64,000 nucleotides of DNA from Actinernus sp. WN-2022. Lineage: Eukaryota > Cnidaria > Anthozoa > Actiniaria > Actinernidae. A model generated the notes under the pieces. The model saw only the letters and a program-made list of their open reading frames with translations, ran no database searches and was not told where the DNA came from. Location of the stretch: the NCBI GenBank assembly GCA_030867875.1, contig JAOWCC010000577.1, forward strand, positions 86,223,740 to 86,287,739, read 5' to 3'. The translations under genes were made by a program, and so were the position numbers. Positions 21,938-32,287 of the stretch are shown here, one piece after another; positions within the stretch are counted from its first letter, which is position 1, and every line of letters starts with the position of its first letter.

Positions 21938-22174
21938 TTGCGTTGAGAGGAGATATGACGACCACGATTGAGTTGGATGATCCTTGAGAGCATTAAACTC
22001 AAACGGTAAACTTTGGTAAATTAACGATTTACCATAACCGGTCGGAAGGACACAGAAACAGTCCTTCTTATCGATACTAATTACCCGAATAGCTTCCAAG
22101 TGTTTAGTTTTTAAAGAAAACTGTATTTTAAGCTTTGCAAGGGCGAACTGGATAGCTTCCATGAGGTCCGCCAT
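21900..22174 (-). pseudogene. RecQ-like DNA helicase N-terminal fragment, frameshifted
   Basis: From the ATG at 22174-22172 the frame gives a helix, then LKTKHLEAI (the RecQ motif 0 region, with His where Gln is usual), KDCFCVLPTGYGKS with the Walker A motif at about residues 44-50, and LIYQSLP. After about residue 62 the frame breaks. In the next frame VVVISPLNAIIEE, equivalent to helicase motif Ia, continues near 21970-21928. The DEAH box and all later motifs are absent, so it cannot be an active ATPase. RecQ-family proteins unwind DNA in the nucleus; here only the 5' part of such a gene is present inside a transposon. Confidence 0.7.
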
Positions 22175-22567
22175 TGCTTTAGTTAGCAAATCGGAAATGA
22201 GTTCTAAGAGCATGCGCAGTTTCAATGTCCTAGAATCTAGGTCTTACCAGAGCCTCTGATTTTTCAGTTAGTTGAGGAGGTACTGGGAACGAGAATGGCC
22301 TATTTGTTGCCCCATTTCAGACCATGCGATCCAGAGGATTCAGTACTTTGTTTTCCAATTATAGAAATTGGTACATTTCCTCTTGTCGGATATAGAAAAA
22401 GAAAACAATTACTCAAAGGAAAAGTCACGTAGTCTGAAATGGGGCAACAAATAGGCACGCTGAAAGGGTCTATTGGTTATTGTGTCCTCTGTTCGTCAGC
22501 GGTCTTAGTTTGCGATACGATGATTACGAAGTAAAACTTTTACAGCATTAACATTATTTTAGCAATA

Positions 22568-22966
22568 GACCTTTTGCAGGAAACAGTCACGTGCTGATAT
22601 ATCACTTCAATAACCAATGAATTGCGCTCGTGTTCCCATGGGAAAGGCTTTACTGGACGGCAAACAAACTGTTTTAGAAAGATCAACAATCGATAGACCA
22701 TTGCATAAATGGCGTCCAGTTTGAATAACCATTGCTTAGGAATCTTTAGTCTCACATTCATGCGAAAATCATGCTTTTGTGTGGCAACGTGAACACGAGT
22801 CTCCAGGACAATACCTATTTAAATTGGACACCATTTATGGATAGTCTATTGGAGGTTTTTACTAATAACACTACCGATCTCGTACCTAAAGTGCCTTTAA
22901 ATAAATGAAGTCAGATGTTTTGGCCGTCCAGTACAACCACGTGATTGCATTCCTGCAAAAGGCCAC
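22568..22966. mobile_element. MITE C, about 400 bp, TA-flanked
   Basis: GACCTTTTGCAGGAAACAGT at the left pairs with GCATTCCTGCAAAAGGCC at the right, with CACGTG subterminal on both sides and TA at 22566-22567 and 22967-22968. A related single terminus is at 52209-52255. Non-coding. Confidence 0.65.
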
Positions 22967-22969
22967 TAA

Positions 22970-23393
22970 GTCCTGTTCCAAGAATCGGAATAACCGCATA
23001 TACGATTATTATCCCTTTGAGAGCAAGTCATAAAGCGCTGTATTTAACGGGACCCTGAAACAACCATATCGACCGGGGCCTGGCAGGCCTGTAATGATGC
23101 ATGGATACGATTATGATACTTTTTCTGCACACTGCGTGATTGCCTGATCGCCGGGATGGAGCAGTTCAGCGCTTCGCCTCTCACCTTTCTGGCCCGGGTC
23201 TGATTTCCGGTCGCGGCGCCGTATTAGAGTTGAGTTTGTTGCGCCGGGTGTCTTGCCCTGGCTTGTTTCGAGGATTTTTCTCCAGATTCTCAAGTTTTCC
23301 TCCCTCCACAAAAGAACAACACGCTAAATTCCAATTCGATCTGTGAATTAGCCGGGTCCTGACTTTGATCAGCCCATATGGGTGTTTCAGGTA
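22970..23393. repeat. Dispersed repeat with weak inverted ends
   Basis: ACCCTGAAACAACCATAT near 23051 and ATATGGGTGTTTCAGGT near 23376 are imperfect inverted copies. The interior has pyrimidine-rich blocks such as TTTTTCTCCAGATTCTC and AAGTTTTCCTCCCTCCAC, in the style of dispersed repeats. Antisense frames of 66-68 codons are not convincing. Confidence 0.4.
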
Positions 23394-23401
23394 CTAAGTT
23401 C

Positions 23402-23511
23402 GGTAATAAGTTCATGTCCTAGATACACCAATATGTTACTGACGTTCTATGACCGAAACATAATAGAACGTAATTAACCTATTGTTGTATCTAGGACATG
23501 AACTTATTACC
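23402..23511. mobile_element. 110-bp hAT-like MITE, 8-bp TSD
   Basis: Perfect 26-bp TIRs beginning GGTAATAAGTTCATGTCC are flanked by an exact 8-bp duplication CTAAGTTC (23394-23401 and 23512-23519). The 8-bp duplication suggests hAT-type transposition. The arms extend with mismatches toward a small loop. Confidence 0.85.
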
Positions 23512-23519
23512 CTAAGTTC

Positions 23520-24705
23520 GGCCATGAAAATTGGCCGTCTGAACCAGCATGCTCTAGCGCAATGTAACAACTAACGGATACTGTTGTTGTTGGCACGGAC
23601 TAATCAGTACACTACACTCTATACCAATTCCTACTGGTACGGTTACCAAATTAGAGAAAACTTTTCATTCCAACCTTAATTGTTGTATTTTTATGTCTCA
23701 TTGTCAAATTCGCTTTGAATTGTCTGAGAAACAGTGCCGGAATTAGTTATGTTCCAACTAGCGACAACATACAGTAAGCAAAAGCCCAAGCGGCATACGT
23801 TCACGCAATATAATTAATGGTCAACATTCAGCGGCGCTTATTCTTATCTGTGACAATAATCAATAAATACGGCACTGTGTCTGCGTACATGTATATATGC
23901 CACTGAAACGTGAACTAGGTATAATGATTTATTTCGGTTCGCGAATATTTTCATTTGCAAGGAGAGCAAATGACAAATATGTTGCTACGGTTTGAAACTA
24001 AAATAGAGTGAGAAATGTAAAAAGGATGCGTAGTTAGGAATTACACGAAAAAAGGAGTAGGTAGTTATTCAACTGAATACTTACATTATATATGATGTGA
24101 TACTACCAAGCAGGAAGAACTCGAGTCAAAGCAGGAAAAAACTGCAATAGCTACTTGCACACGGACTGTTCCTCCTTTGAGGCATTCTAAAATAAATTTC
24201 TTAAACTAACAAATTAAAATTAATTTGACTTGCAAATAAAATGAAAAATTCCTATCGGACGAAACGCTGTGCAACAGCGGTTAAGGAACAAAGCGAGAAA
24301 TTAAAACAATAATTATGAACAAATTAACTTGAACGAAGCAATAGAAATACTTCGAATCCAGCACTTTCTATTACAACCTCAAAAGGACATAAATGTTTCC
24401 AGTTGATGATACAAAACTCGTCACGTTGTAACTCATACAATGTATCGTGTACGTATGACACAACATTACCAGTTGGTCAAGAGTTTACGAATATGAACAA
24501 AGTCCAGGGTTTGTAGTCGTAGCTCTACTAAATGTCCCAAAGAAAATAAAACGTGTTTATAAAATATGCTCGCCAGACACTCGTGTTACAGTATTGTTCT
24601 GTGAGCTCCCTACGGCTCTTCCTGTGTTTTGAAGCCGCTTCTACTCAATCAGTAAATATTTCGGCACAAGCAAAGAAACGTGTTTAAAACATGCATGAGT
24701 ATATA
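23520..24705. other. No gene seen
   Basis: AT-rich. One block near 24486-24600 (TCCCAAAGAAAATAAAACGTG and CTCGCCAGACA) recurs in similar form at 25130-25235, marking an old dispersed repeat. Confidence 0.45.
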
Positions 24706-24865
24706 CAGTCAAACCTGTATGAAGCGCTTTATTCATCCTCAATTTAGAGGTGATTTTAAAGTCCTAAAACGTTATAAGTCAAATAAGTTCTTATACAATT
24801 TACCCTCTATTATACATGTAAGTGGTCACCCAACTATTCCTAAGCCCGCGTAATGCAGGTTTGAG
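24706..24865. mobile_element. 160-bp MITE (CAGTCAAACCTGTAT type)
   Basis: CAGTCAAACCTGTATGAAGCG and CGCGTAATGCAGGTTTGAG are imperfect inverted ends flanked by TA. The interior is decayed. Confidence 0.5.
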
Positions 24866-25037
24866 TATATATATGTATTTAATATTCCAACTTTGTACAC
24901 AGTATAAAATCCAAGCATGTGATTGGTTAATGACAGTGCTTTATTGCAGCTAGGCCATGGTGACAACAACACGCTGTGCGCTCAGTTGGAATCATATTAA
25001 AAGGGTTAGATACTTTATGTTTGTATTTTATTGACTT

Positions 25038-25118
25038 GCTGACTGTACGATGAACAAAACATTTCTTCATACTGCATTCATGCAGTAGTCATTATTTTTC
25101 GTTCATCGTACAGTCAGC
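25038..25118. repeat. 81-bp hairpin element
   Basis: GCTGACTGTACGATGAAC and GTTCATCGTACAGTCAGC are perfect 18-bp inverted repeats around a 45-bp AT-rich loop that contains its own GCATTCATGC palindrome. Confidence 0.75.
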
Positions 25119-26131
25119 GTACATAACACGAATAGAGTCCAGTCTTTATATTCGTTGCTATACTAAAAGTCCCAAAGAAAATGAATCGTGACGATACACT
25201 CGCCAGCTCGCCAGACAGTAAATACTTCGGTCTCCGGCATCCAGCATTTGAACTATGCAATGCATGAATAATATAAACACTCGTTTTCAAAAACATTATT
25301 TTTGAATTTTATTTAAGGTTAGAGACTGATGCCGGAGTGCTTTATCGATAGTTTTCGCTAAAATGCTTTAATATGCCATGATTATATTACTTCTAAAGGA
25401 CTTTTAACGCTAACTAAATTAATTTCAAACTGCGCTGGTAAAATTTTATATGTTTGGTGAACCTAGCGTAACTTCAGTAGACAGTCTCGAATACTTTAGG
25501 ACGCTTTCATTGTCATTCCGAAATTCTTAGGTGAGTGGCAGAGGCCTTGACGAAAACATAAAATTCTGACATTCTCTCGATCAGTGACAGAAAATTTTAA
25601 GCAGCGTTTTTCTCAGAATCTTAGCTTTCACTGATTACACCGAAACAGCTAGGGACTGTAAATTGGTTGTCGAATCTGACAGGGGAAAAACTGCATCCGG
25701 AAATCTCAGGTGCTAGGTGTTTCGAAATACTCCGCATTCACTAGCATGAACATGTTTTGATGTTTTGCGTGTAGTCATTCCCGGTCGAACGTTTTATACT
25801 CAGGAAACCCATAACCTGAAAAATCCGAATTAAAATACAGAGAGATGGCTGCGGCGGCTAAACTTAACCGGTTGCCACAGAGATCCGTAGGTAAATAAAT
25901 GTGATACCAAAGGAAACCCAAGCTTTAGATTGTAACGTGATACCACAGAAAGCCCAATATCGTAGATGTGGGTTCCCTGTGCAAACGTGTGTTCTTGTTG
26001 TTGGCCGTAACTCTCAGACTCGACGTATGTCTTTCTGGTGGGATTTTTACCGCTTAGTTCTAAAAGTGTGAATTCTCTTTCCCGAACTTACAAAACAAAT
26101 TAATTCTTCAGAAATAGAAGGTTGATACTTA
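25119..26131. other. No gene seen
   Basis: One 60-codon minus-strand frame overlaps the dispersed repeat at 25130-25235. A locally repeated block (GTGATACCA, (A/G)AAGCCCAA) lies at 25898-25960. Confidence 0.45.
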
Positions 26132-26133
26132 TA

Positions 26134-26372
26134 GAGCGGTTTTCAATTGAGTGTAGTAATACCAAACGCAAATTACCCACAGCCAGCCAATCACAGGAGC
26201 GAGTAATTACAAGTAACTCATAAATGGCTTCCCTGTGAGTCAATGACAAACCAAAGCAAAACCAAAATCAATTTGCGTTCGGTTTTACTTTGGATTCTGA
26301 TTGGTTGGTTTACTTTCTCAGCTTAGTAAAAGCAAAACTAAAACACTTCCGACACTCAATTGAAATCCGCTC
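26134..26372. mobile_element. 239-bp MITE, TA target (GAGCGGTTTTCAATTGAGTG)
   Basis: Inverted ends GAGCGGTTTTCAATTGAGTG / CACTCAATTGAAATCCGCTC, with TA at 26132-26133 and 26373-26374. Subterminal AAAACC-type blocks lie on both sides. Non-coding; the 62-codon frame across its right end is fortuitous. Confidence 0.75.
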
Positions 26373-26374
26373 TA

Positions 26375-26816
26375 ATGAAGTTGTTTGGTTTTGCGATTTT
26401 GCGATTTGCCTTCTTCTGAATCAGTTTATTAGGTGGCGAATGTGTTTACCATTGGCGAACTTGTGTAATACACGGTAAAAATAATCGCCGCCTAAGAAAA
26501 CCGCCCCAAACCGCATCGATATCGATAACAATAATATTTTATTTACTGCACTTTATGTTTTATTTCATATTATATGTTACTCTCCACTTTCTTTTCATTG
26601 ATCTATATGTGTTTTATCATAAGATTGTGCAATTCATAATTCATATATTATTTCGTAGAGGTTCTAGTTTATTGGATACATTGCCTCTTTCCCAAGAAGA
26701 CGATCGGTCGCGTGCCGATCGAAATATTAGAAGTAACAAACTCTCTACCATTGAACCAGCCTTGCCTTTCTTGTCTTCCATACAAAGCCTAGGAAAACGT
26801 ACGCCGCATTACCACC
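26375..26816. other. No gene seen
   Basis: Mixed AT-rich DNA without domain-bearing frames. Confidence 0.45.
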
Positions 26817-27391
26817 CGTACAGAAGACGATGGAGGCTTGTACTTTACCCACAATTCTTTGCGCGCGAAAATCGTGGTAGAGAAGTTGTTGCCAATGCAC
26901 TGTCATTGAAGAGACCACAGGGTTTCTACGTGTTATCTTAATAACAAGCCAGTACAAGTACTGTTGCCAATGCACTGTCATTGAAGAGACCACAGGGTTT
27001 CTACGTGTTATCTTAATAACAAGCCAGTACAAGTACTGTTGCCAATGCACTGTCATTGAAGAGACTAGATCATTATTGCTACATGTTTCTTTATTGTCTT
27101 AAGTTCGCAAGGGATTGTGGTCATGAATAGCCCCATCTTTCTTTTCCTTGTACGATAGATTGTACAAAAAATCGGACCAATCTGGCTACTTGACACAGTG
27201 TATTTTCAGTTTTAGAATAGCCAAACAAAGAATTATTGCTACATGTTTCTTTATTGTCTTAGGTTCGCAAGGGATTGTGGTCATGAAAAGCCCCATCTTT
27301 CTTTTCCTTGTACGATAGATTGTACAAAAAATCGGACCAATCTGGCTACTTGACACAGTGTATTTTCAGTTTTAGAATAGCCAAACCAAAC
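26817..27391. mobile_element. MITE of the 774-1010 family with two internal tandem expansions
   Basis: The left end CGTACAGAAGACGATGGAGG and the right end CTTTCTTTTCCTTGTACG match the family of 774-1010. A 75-bp unit starting GCCAATGCACTGTCATTG occurs at 26891, 26966 and 27041. A 160-bp unit covering the right end plus flank occurs at 27072-27231 and 27232-27391, with very few differences. Because 75 is divisible by three, a minus-strand frame shows a spurious 25-residue protein repeat. Confidence 0.8.
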
Positions 27392-27436
27392 CCATTGTCG
27401 ACAACGATACACGCGACCCCAACAACAAGCGAACTT

Positions 27437-28477
27437 TTAAAAAGTGAACCAAGCGCGTTGCATGGCACTACCCAACACACGCTATGACGTAGCTAGCGTC
27501 TAACACGCATGCTCACATCTTATTACCCGTGGAGTGGCAACCATGTACGGCTGTTTTGTCCTTGTTAGGACTCATCAGCATCTTTTAGTTCGCCCTTGGA
27601 GTAACCAGATTCTGAGGCCTATGATCTTTAGTGAGGCTGATGGTCTTGGGGGCTATGCCATGCTGATGAGTCATAACAAGGACGAAACAGCTGTACATGG
27701 TTGCCACTCTACGGGTACTAAGATGTGAGCATGCTTGTTAGACGCTAGCTACGTCCTCAGGGGCATTAAGGCATGGGTCTCAAACTATTTCAATATGGCC
27801 GCCGCAAATCAAGAGGGGGTGGTCTATCTCTTCGTGCTTGTTCGATATAGTCTTTGCACTTTTACAGATTCCTTAAAGTCACAACCTTGATACCTTGTTG
27901 TGGAAGTTTTCATGGAAACGTGTTATGTGACCTTTGAACTCTAATTTTAAGGAAAATTGGGAAAAGCCTCCTGGAGGTCGGTAAAAGTTGTTAATATAGT
28001 GGATATTTTCATGCAAGTGAATCAAGGTTAGTGCACACGTTCCTGCTCCAATTTGAAAAGTTGGTTATTTTAAGGGGAAGGCAATTTAAGGTAATTGTGA
28101 AATTTGATATCCTCAAATTTCCACCGAATGAACAGACATTCCAATGATAACCAACTTTTCAAATTGGAGCACCGAAGTGTGCCCTAACATTGATTCATTG
28201 GCATGAAAATATCTATTATATCAACAACTTTTACCGACCTCCAGGAGGCTTTTCCCAATTTTCCTTAAAATTAAAGTTCAAAGGTCACATTACACGTTTC
28301 CATGGAAACTGTCACAAAAATGTGTTAAGGTTGTGACTTTATCAAATATGTCAAAGTGTCAAGAATATATCTCACAAGCACAAAGAGATAGACCACCCCC
28401 TCTTGATTTGTGGCGGCCATATTGGAGACCCATGCCTTAACACCCCTGAGTCATAGCGTGTGTTTGGTAGTGCCATG
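27437..28477. mobile_element. Long-TIR element (CATGGCACTACC), interrupted by another element
   Basis: Sequence from about 27452 to 27590 (GCATGGCACTACCCAACACA, GACGTAGCTAGCGTC, CACGCATGCTCACATCTTA) returns inverted at 27660-27755 plus 28451-28477. The right arm is split at TACGTC by the element at 27756-28450. A related copy lies at 61960-62393. There the terminus extends outward to AGTGCCTATGAA and TTAA. Here the left flank TTTTAAAAAGTGAACC may be a decayed version of that end. Confidence 0.7.
27756..28450. mobile_element. 695-bp palindromic element, about 310-bp arms
   Basis: The element begins CTCAGGGGCATTAAGGCATG and ends CATGCCTTAACACCCCTGAG. The arms pair almost throughout (blocks around GGGGGTGGTCTATCTC, AGTCACAACCTTG, CTCCTGGAGGTCGGTAAAAG, CTCCAATTTGAAAAGTTGG). 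The flanking TC on both sides gives a 2-bp duplication against the uninterrupted sequence in the 62336-62350 copy. Transcripts would form a long double-stranded RNA. Confidence 0.8.
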
Positions 28478-28479
28478 TG

Positions 28480-29110
28480 TGTCTACAAGAACTCAGGTAT
28501 ATACGTTTAAGCCTGAGTTTGTTGTTGCCATACCCTTAGCAAATATATATTTAACGTTTTCTTCTCTTACTTTACTGTTATAATTATAATTATGTTACTT
28601 TACTTTACTTTTATAATTATAACTTAAGGTTTTGTTGGGTTTCACTTCCTCAGCATTTATACTGCTTCTCAGGGTGATCACGTAATCAGTGACGCCATAG
28701 CTAAGAGAAACACATAAACTAAGGATGGGGCGAGTTTTATACTTTGGAGAAAATTTATCTTAAAAATAAGATTGATTTAACAAGTAAAATATAATCACGA
28801 TTAGAGATCTTGTTTTTTATTGATTATGAGAGAAGTTATTGAGGAGAAATGTGGTCACGTGAACTGTTTTGCTGAATATCTCATTGATAGTAAACGATAG
28901 TCAAGTTCTCTAAGCGTGAGTTTGTAGAAATTAGTAATCAAAATATACTGGACATACTAACTTATTTACTTGATGAAAACTTGATCTACCCCATTTTAAA
29001 AGTCATTACCTCCTCAAATATTCATGTTAACAGGTCACGTGATCGTCTGTTAAAAGGTACCCCAGGGAGGTACTCCCAGAAATTTAGGATAGGGATGTAC
29101 TGCGGAGATA
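28480..29110. other. No gene seen
   Basis: Repeated TTATAATTATAA near 28577-28622. The stretch near 29050-29150 (GGGAGGTACTCCCAGAAA) resembles a decayed G-run/GGTACC MITE end. Confidence 0.4.
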
Positions 29111-29194
29111 AATGGGTACCTTAGGCTTGAAACTAAAATATGAGACCCTATTTAAGGGACAAGTGAATACTCAGAATTTATTGAACAGACAAAT

Positions 29195-29600
29195 ATGTAT
29201 CGCCTCACTGGATAGCTCAGTATATAGCGTCTTTTCGGCAGGGACGTTTATAAGCCGTTGGCCTTGTCTCCTTCTACTTCTAATCAGCATTTGAAGGGGA
29301 CGTGAAAGAACCTGTTGTACGAAGAAGAGCAGGGAATGTTCACCCGGTACAGCAGCCTCGGGCCATTGTTAAGGCGCTGCACTTGCTTAACATGCAGTTT
29401 ATAGACCACATCTCCCGGCTACCTTCACTTTTAACCCTGTATACGGTTGACGTTAAAGATCCCACTGTGCTATTCGTACGGGTAGGGGATTTTCGCCCGG
29501 TGCAACGGTCTGGTCTCGGAGGCATTATACTTAACTAACAACACTCATGCATGTAAACTGCATGGCTGCACTATGCGGTCTATGTATCGTAAAAGCAGTC
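29195..29600 (+). repeat. tRNA-derived SINE with partly duplicated body
   Basis: The head GGATAGCTCAGTATATAGCG resembles a tRNA A-box region. The body motif GGGGACGTGAAAGAACCTGT, then GCAGGGAATGTTCACCCGGT, is partly repeated at 29447-29520 (GACGTTAAAGATCCCACTGT, GTAGGGGATTTTCGCCCGGT). The tail ACACTCATGCATGTAAACTG matches the second SINE at 44560-44830. The reading frames here are repeat-derived. Confidence 0.7.
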
Positions 29601-30439
29601 CGGTCGATAAGTCATCCACATAATTTAATGTGCAGCTTTAGGGTGTTCGGTGCTTGGTTTTACTTGAAGATCATGACTCAACTGACCTCAAAAGGTCCAA
29701 ACGATTAGGACCAGATTAGCCAGATTAGTGCAATTATTGTCATATTACAAACGATATGTTGAGATTCGAAGCGGTATGAAAATAGTGACAGTATTCAGAT
29801 CTATTCAGTTCGTATGAATGTGGCTTGTGATAAATACAATCGGTCTATGACCGTCTATCAACTTACCAAATCGTTTCCCGCAGCTTCACCACTCGCTTCT
29901 CCTTTCCAACTTTACATCTAAATTTGTTTTTCCTTATATAGGTAGTTTTCCCCACCTTTTCCCTCTTCGTATAAAAGAACAACGCAGTTAATTATAGCTT
30001 CGGGTCCTTCGGGACTCGCTTGCGGACTTGAGACATGGCGCGACGCCGCGATGTATGAAGGTTCTGCAATATCTGGCCGAGGCAACGAGGTCGCAAAGGG
30101 TCCAAAGTTCACATTACAACTCACGAACTTGAAAACAGCATTATCATTGGATAACAGATAATCAAGTGAAATATTAACTGGAATTGCAAACCGCAATTCA
30201 CCCCTACGTCACGTAGAGTTGAATATTAAAAACATTGCGACATCAGATCACATCAATACCGGAAACCGCAAACCGGAATTAAAAATCCTTCACCGAATAC
30301 CGCTTGTCAAAAAGCATTAGATCCGCACACCGCTGTGTTTTCCAAAACCGCATTTTGGAATCAACATTACCGAAAAACCGCATAAGAATATTAGCTGAAA
30401 TCCGCAAACCCCCATGTCCCCTTCCTATATCTTAAGAGG
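29601..30439. other. No gene seen
   Basis: The 30185-30410 part repeats AACCGCA and CCGGAA motifs, probably a decayed dispersed repeat. The 92-codon minus frame at 29918-30196 has no domain. Confidence 0.4.
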
Positions 30440-30930
30440 CCACAAAGGTAAAGTTATGCAACCTTCATATCACTGTCTGTACCAGCATAAATATTTTAAT
30501 TACTTAGCTTCTCACATGTGGAATCAGTTCCTGTAAACAAATAGATCTGCTAGTTCTCTTCCTATATTCCGTAAACAGTTACTCAATCTGGATCTTACTG
30601 GTACTACTGACCTATAGCTGCAAATGTCCGAGATGTCCCTCTTAACTCCCTATTATTTATCAATTATACACTAATTAGTGTGGTTATCATTATATATTAA
30701 TTAATATTTTCCATTTTTTGTAAATAGCTTTTTAAATAATTAGCTTATTGTAAATTGTAATTAGTTTTAATATATAGCTTACCCTATATTTGTGCAAATA
30801 ATTTTAACATATACTTTTACTATATGTGCGTGCGTTTTTACATGCCGTCCTTTGGCTCGGGAGATTGGGAAACCACTCCTGTACGTCAACTACGTTAAAT
30901 AAATTATCCGTCTTATCCTAATCCTTATCC
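30440..30930 (+). mobile_element. LINE 3' end
   Basis: 30500-30617 translates with one stop to a LINE ORF2 terminus (SHMWNQFL, then SASSLPIFRKQLLNLDL and a stop at 30615). An AT-rich 3' UTR and AAATAAATTATCCGTC follow. The upstream coding part is missing. Confidence 0.6.
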
Positions 30931-32287
30931 TTCCTTGGGAAAGTTAAGCTATACGTAAACATAGTAGCATCATATCTCTAAACTGGTATTACAGACGAAT
31001 ATTACTTAGATTTTTTAACGGTTACTTTACTCATTAATTCAAACTCACCTTAAATTATATGTTCCAAATGTGTTTAGTCTTCCGAATTCGTTCTCAGTCG
31101 AGTTTTTCTTCGATTATTTTACGAAGGCGGCGTCTCACTTCTGTCATCTGACTATACCTTTTAATACCGATACATTTATATTCGCTGGCATATTTGATTA
31201 TGTTTTTACTATTTACAAAAGTACTCTATTTTATCGCGGCGATATTTGTTTTAGATCCGGTTCCTGCAGTAAAACAAAACGCTTAAATAATCGTTTTATT
31301 TCAATAAGAAAAACCGTACGTCATGCCGGACATTTGATATATGTACGTTTCATTGCGTTGGTATAAAATGTTTAGTAAAAAAGTCGATGTTTATAGCAAA
31401 ACACGGTTTGTATTAGCTCCAAAAACTGAAAGAAACACAAAAGATGAAAATTAAAGGATTAAATGCTTACTTTATTAATAATAGCAATCTTACCGTGGAA
31501 GACTGTTCCATTTTTATTACAAAATATGTTTGGAAACAAAGGTATGTACACAAGTACACATATGGCGTCTTAGTATTTCAGAAAAGTAAAGGTTGTCTAG
31601 TGAATATACGGTGCATTGTGCAAGTTGAGCGCACAGAAGTATATAGCTCAATAACAATATGAGGAACATACTATTTCTCAACATTGTTTTTGCATCTCTT
31701 GAATAGGGAACATAATCGTATTTTCAAACTAGCCACTTTGGCACCTATAATGGTATAAAGGAAGGTTTGTCGTTCATTTGTTAATTTACAATCCAAACAT
31801 TTTACCCGTAGATCGAGATTGGGACTTTTACCGGTGTATCCGACTAGTCCTCTCTTCTTATTGATTTTAATAATAACTATTAGCATTTCTATCAATGGCG
31901 CAATTCCCTTTGATTTTTGATCCGAGTACATGTTTCCTTAGCGGTAATCATGTACCAGACACCGAATTTAGCAGTAACGCGAAACCTCGCGCGAAACTTT
32001 GCTGGGCGACACATCCCGGAAACATCAAGCTATAAACTAAGGTATTTTTAGGGGTATTTTTCCAGCTTTTCCGTCCCACGGGACAACTATTAGTTTGCGA
32101 GCTCGAGGTTTCTACCGGCTGATTAAGGGGTGAAGCCCCGAGTTAAATATCGATAGAAACGAAAGGAGAGAAGTCTAATTGTTTAGCTATGGCTCTATCC
32201 AGCTTAGCTGTCGATTTGTGTAGAGAACTAAAACCTTTGAAAAATGTTGGGACATAAGGGAAGAGGTCAATACAATGGTACTCTGGC
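30931..32287. other. No gene seen
   Basis: Frames of 98 (+, 31070-31366), 72 (+) and 86 (-, 31671-31931) codons. The last includes CLDCKLTNERQTF but no assignable domain. No splice context was found. Confidence 0.4.

Larger units (their letters stand above)
21028..22297. mobile_element. Gene-carrying (Pack-type) transposon, 57-bp TIRs, 9-bp TSD
   Basis: TIRs 21028-21084 and 22241-22297 start CATTCTCGTTCCCAG and agree at about 55 of 57 positions. A perfect 9-bp duplication GCCTATTTG flanks the element (21019-21027 and 22298-22306). The empty site is visible in the related MITE at 32727-32918. The interior holds two convergent broken coding fragments, ZAD-like on plus and RecQ-like on minus, and no transposase. 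Long TIRs with 9-bp duplications are typical of Mutator-like elements. Captured gene pieces would make this an animal Pack-type element. Superfamily assignment is inference. Confidence 0.75.
21005..22470. mobile_element. MITE B, interrupted by the gene-carrying element
   Basis: The left end GACCCGTTTAGCTTGCC and the right end GGCACGCTGAAAGGGTC are inverted copies, with TA at 21003-21004 and 22471-22472. Without the insertion at 21028-22297 it would be about 190 bp, the length of the intact family member at 32727-32918. The insertion lies within the left TIR region at GCCTATTTG. Confidence 0.8.

Noticed and set aside
23111..23346. Arg/Gly/Ser-rich frames on both strands
   Set aside because: Antisense-overlapping frames in a dispersed repeat with pyrimidine-rich blocks; no domain.
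26745..27056. Minus-strand 103-codon frame with a three-fold 25-residue protein repeat
   Set aside because: The repeat is the translation of a 75-bp DNA tandem repeat inside a MITE; 75 is divisible by three, so any frame would look periodic.
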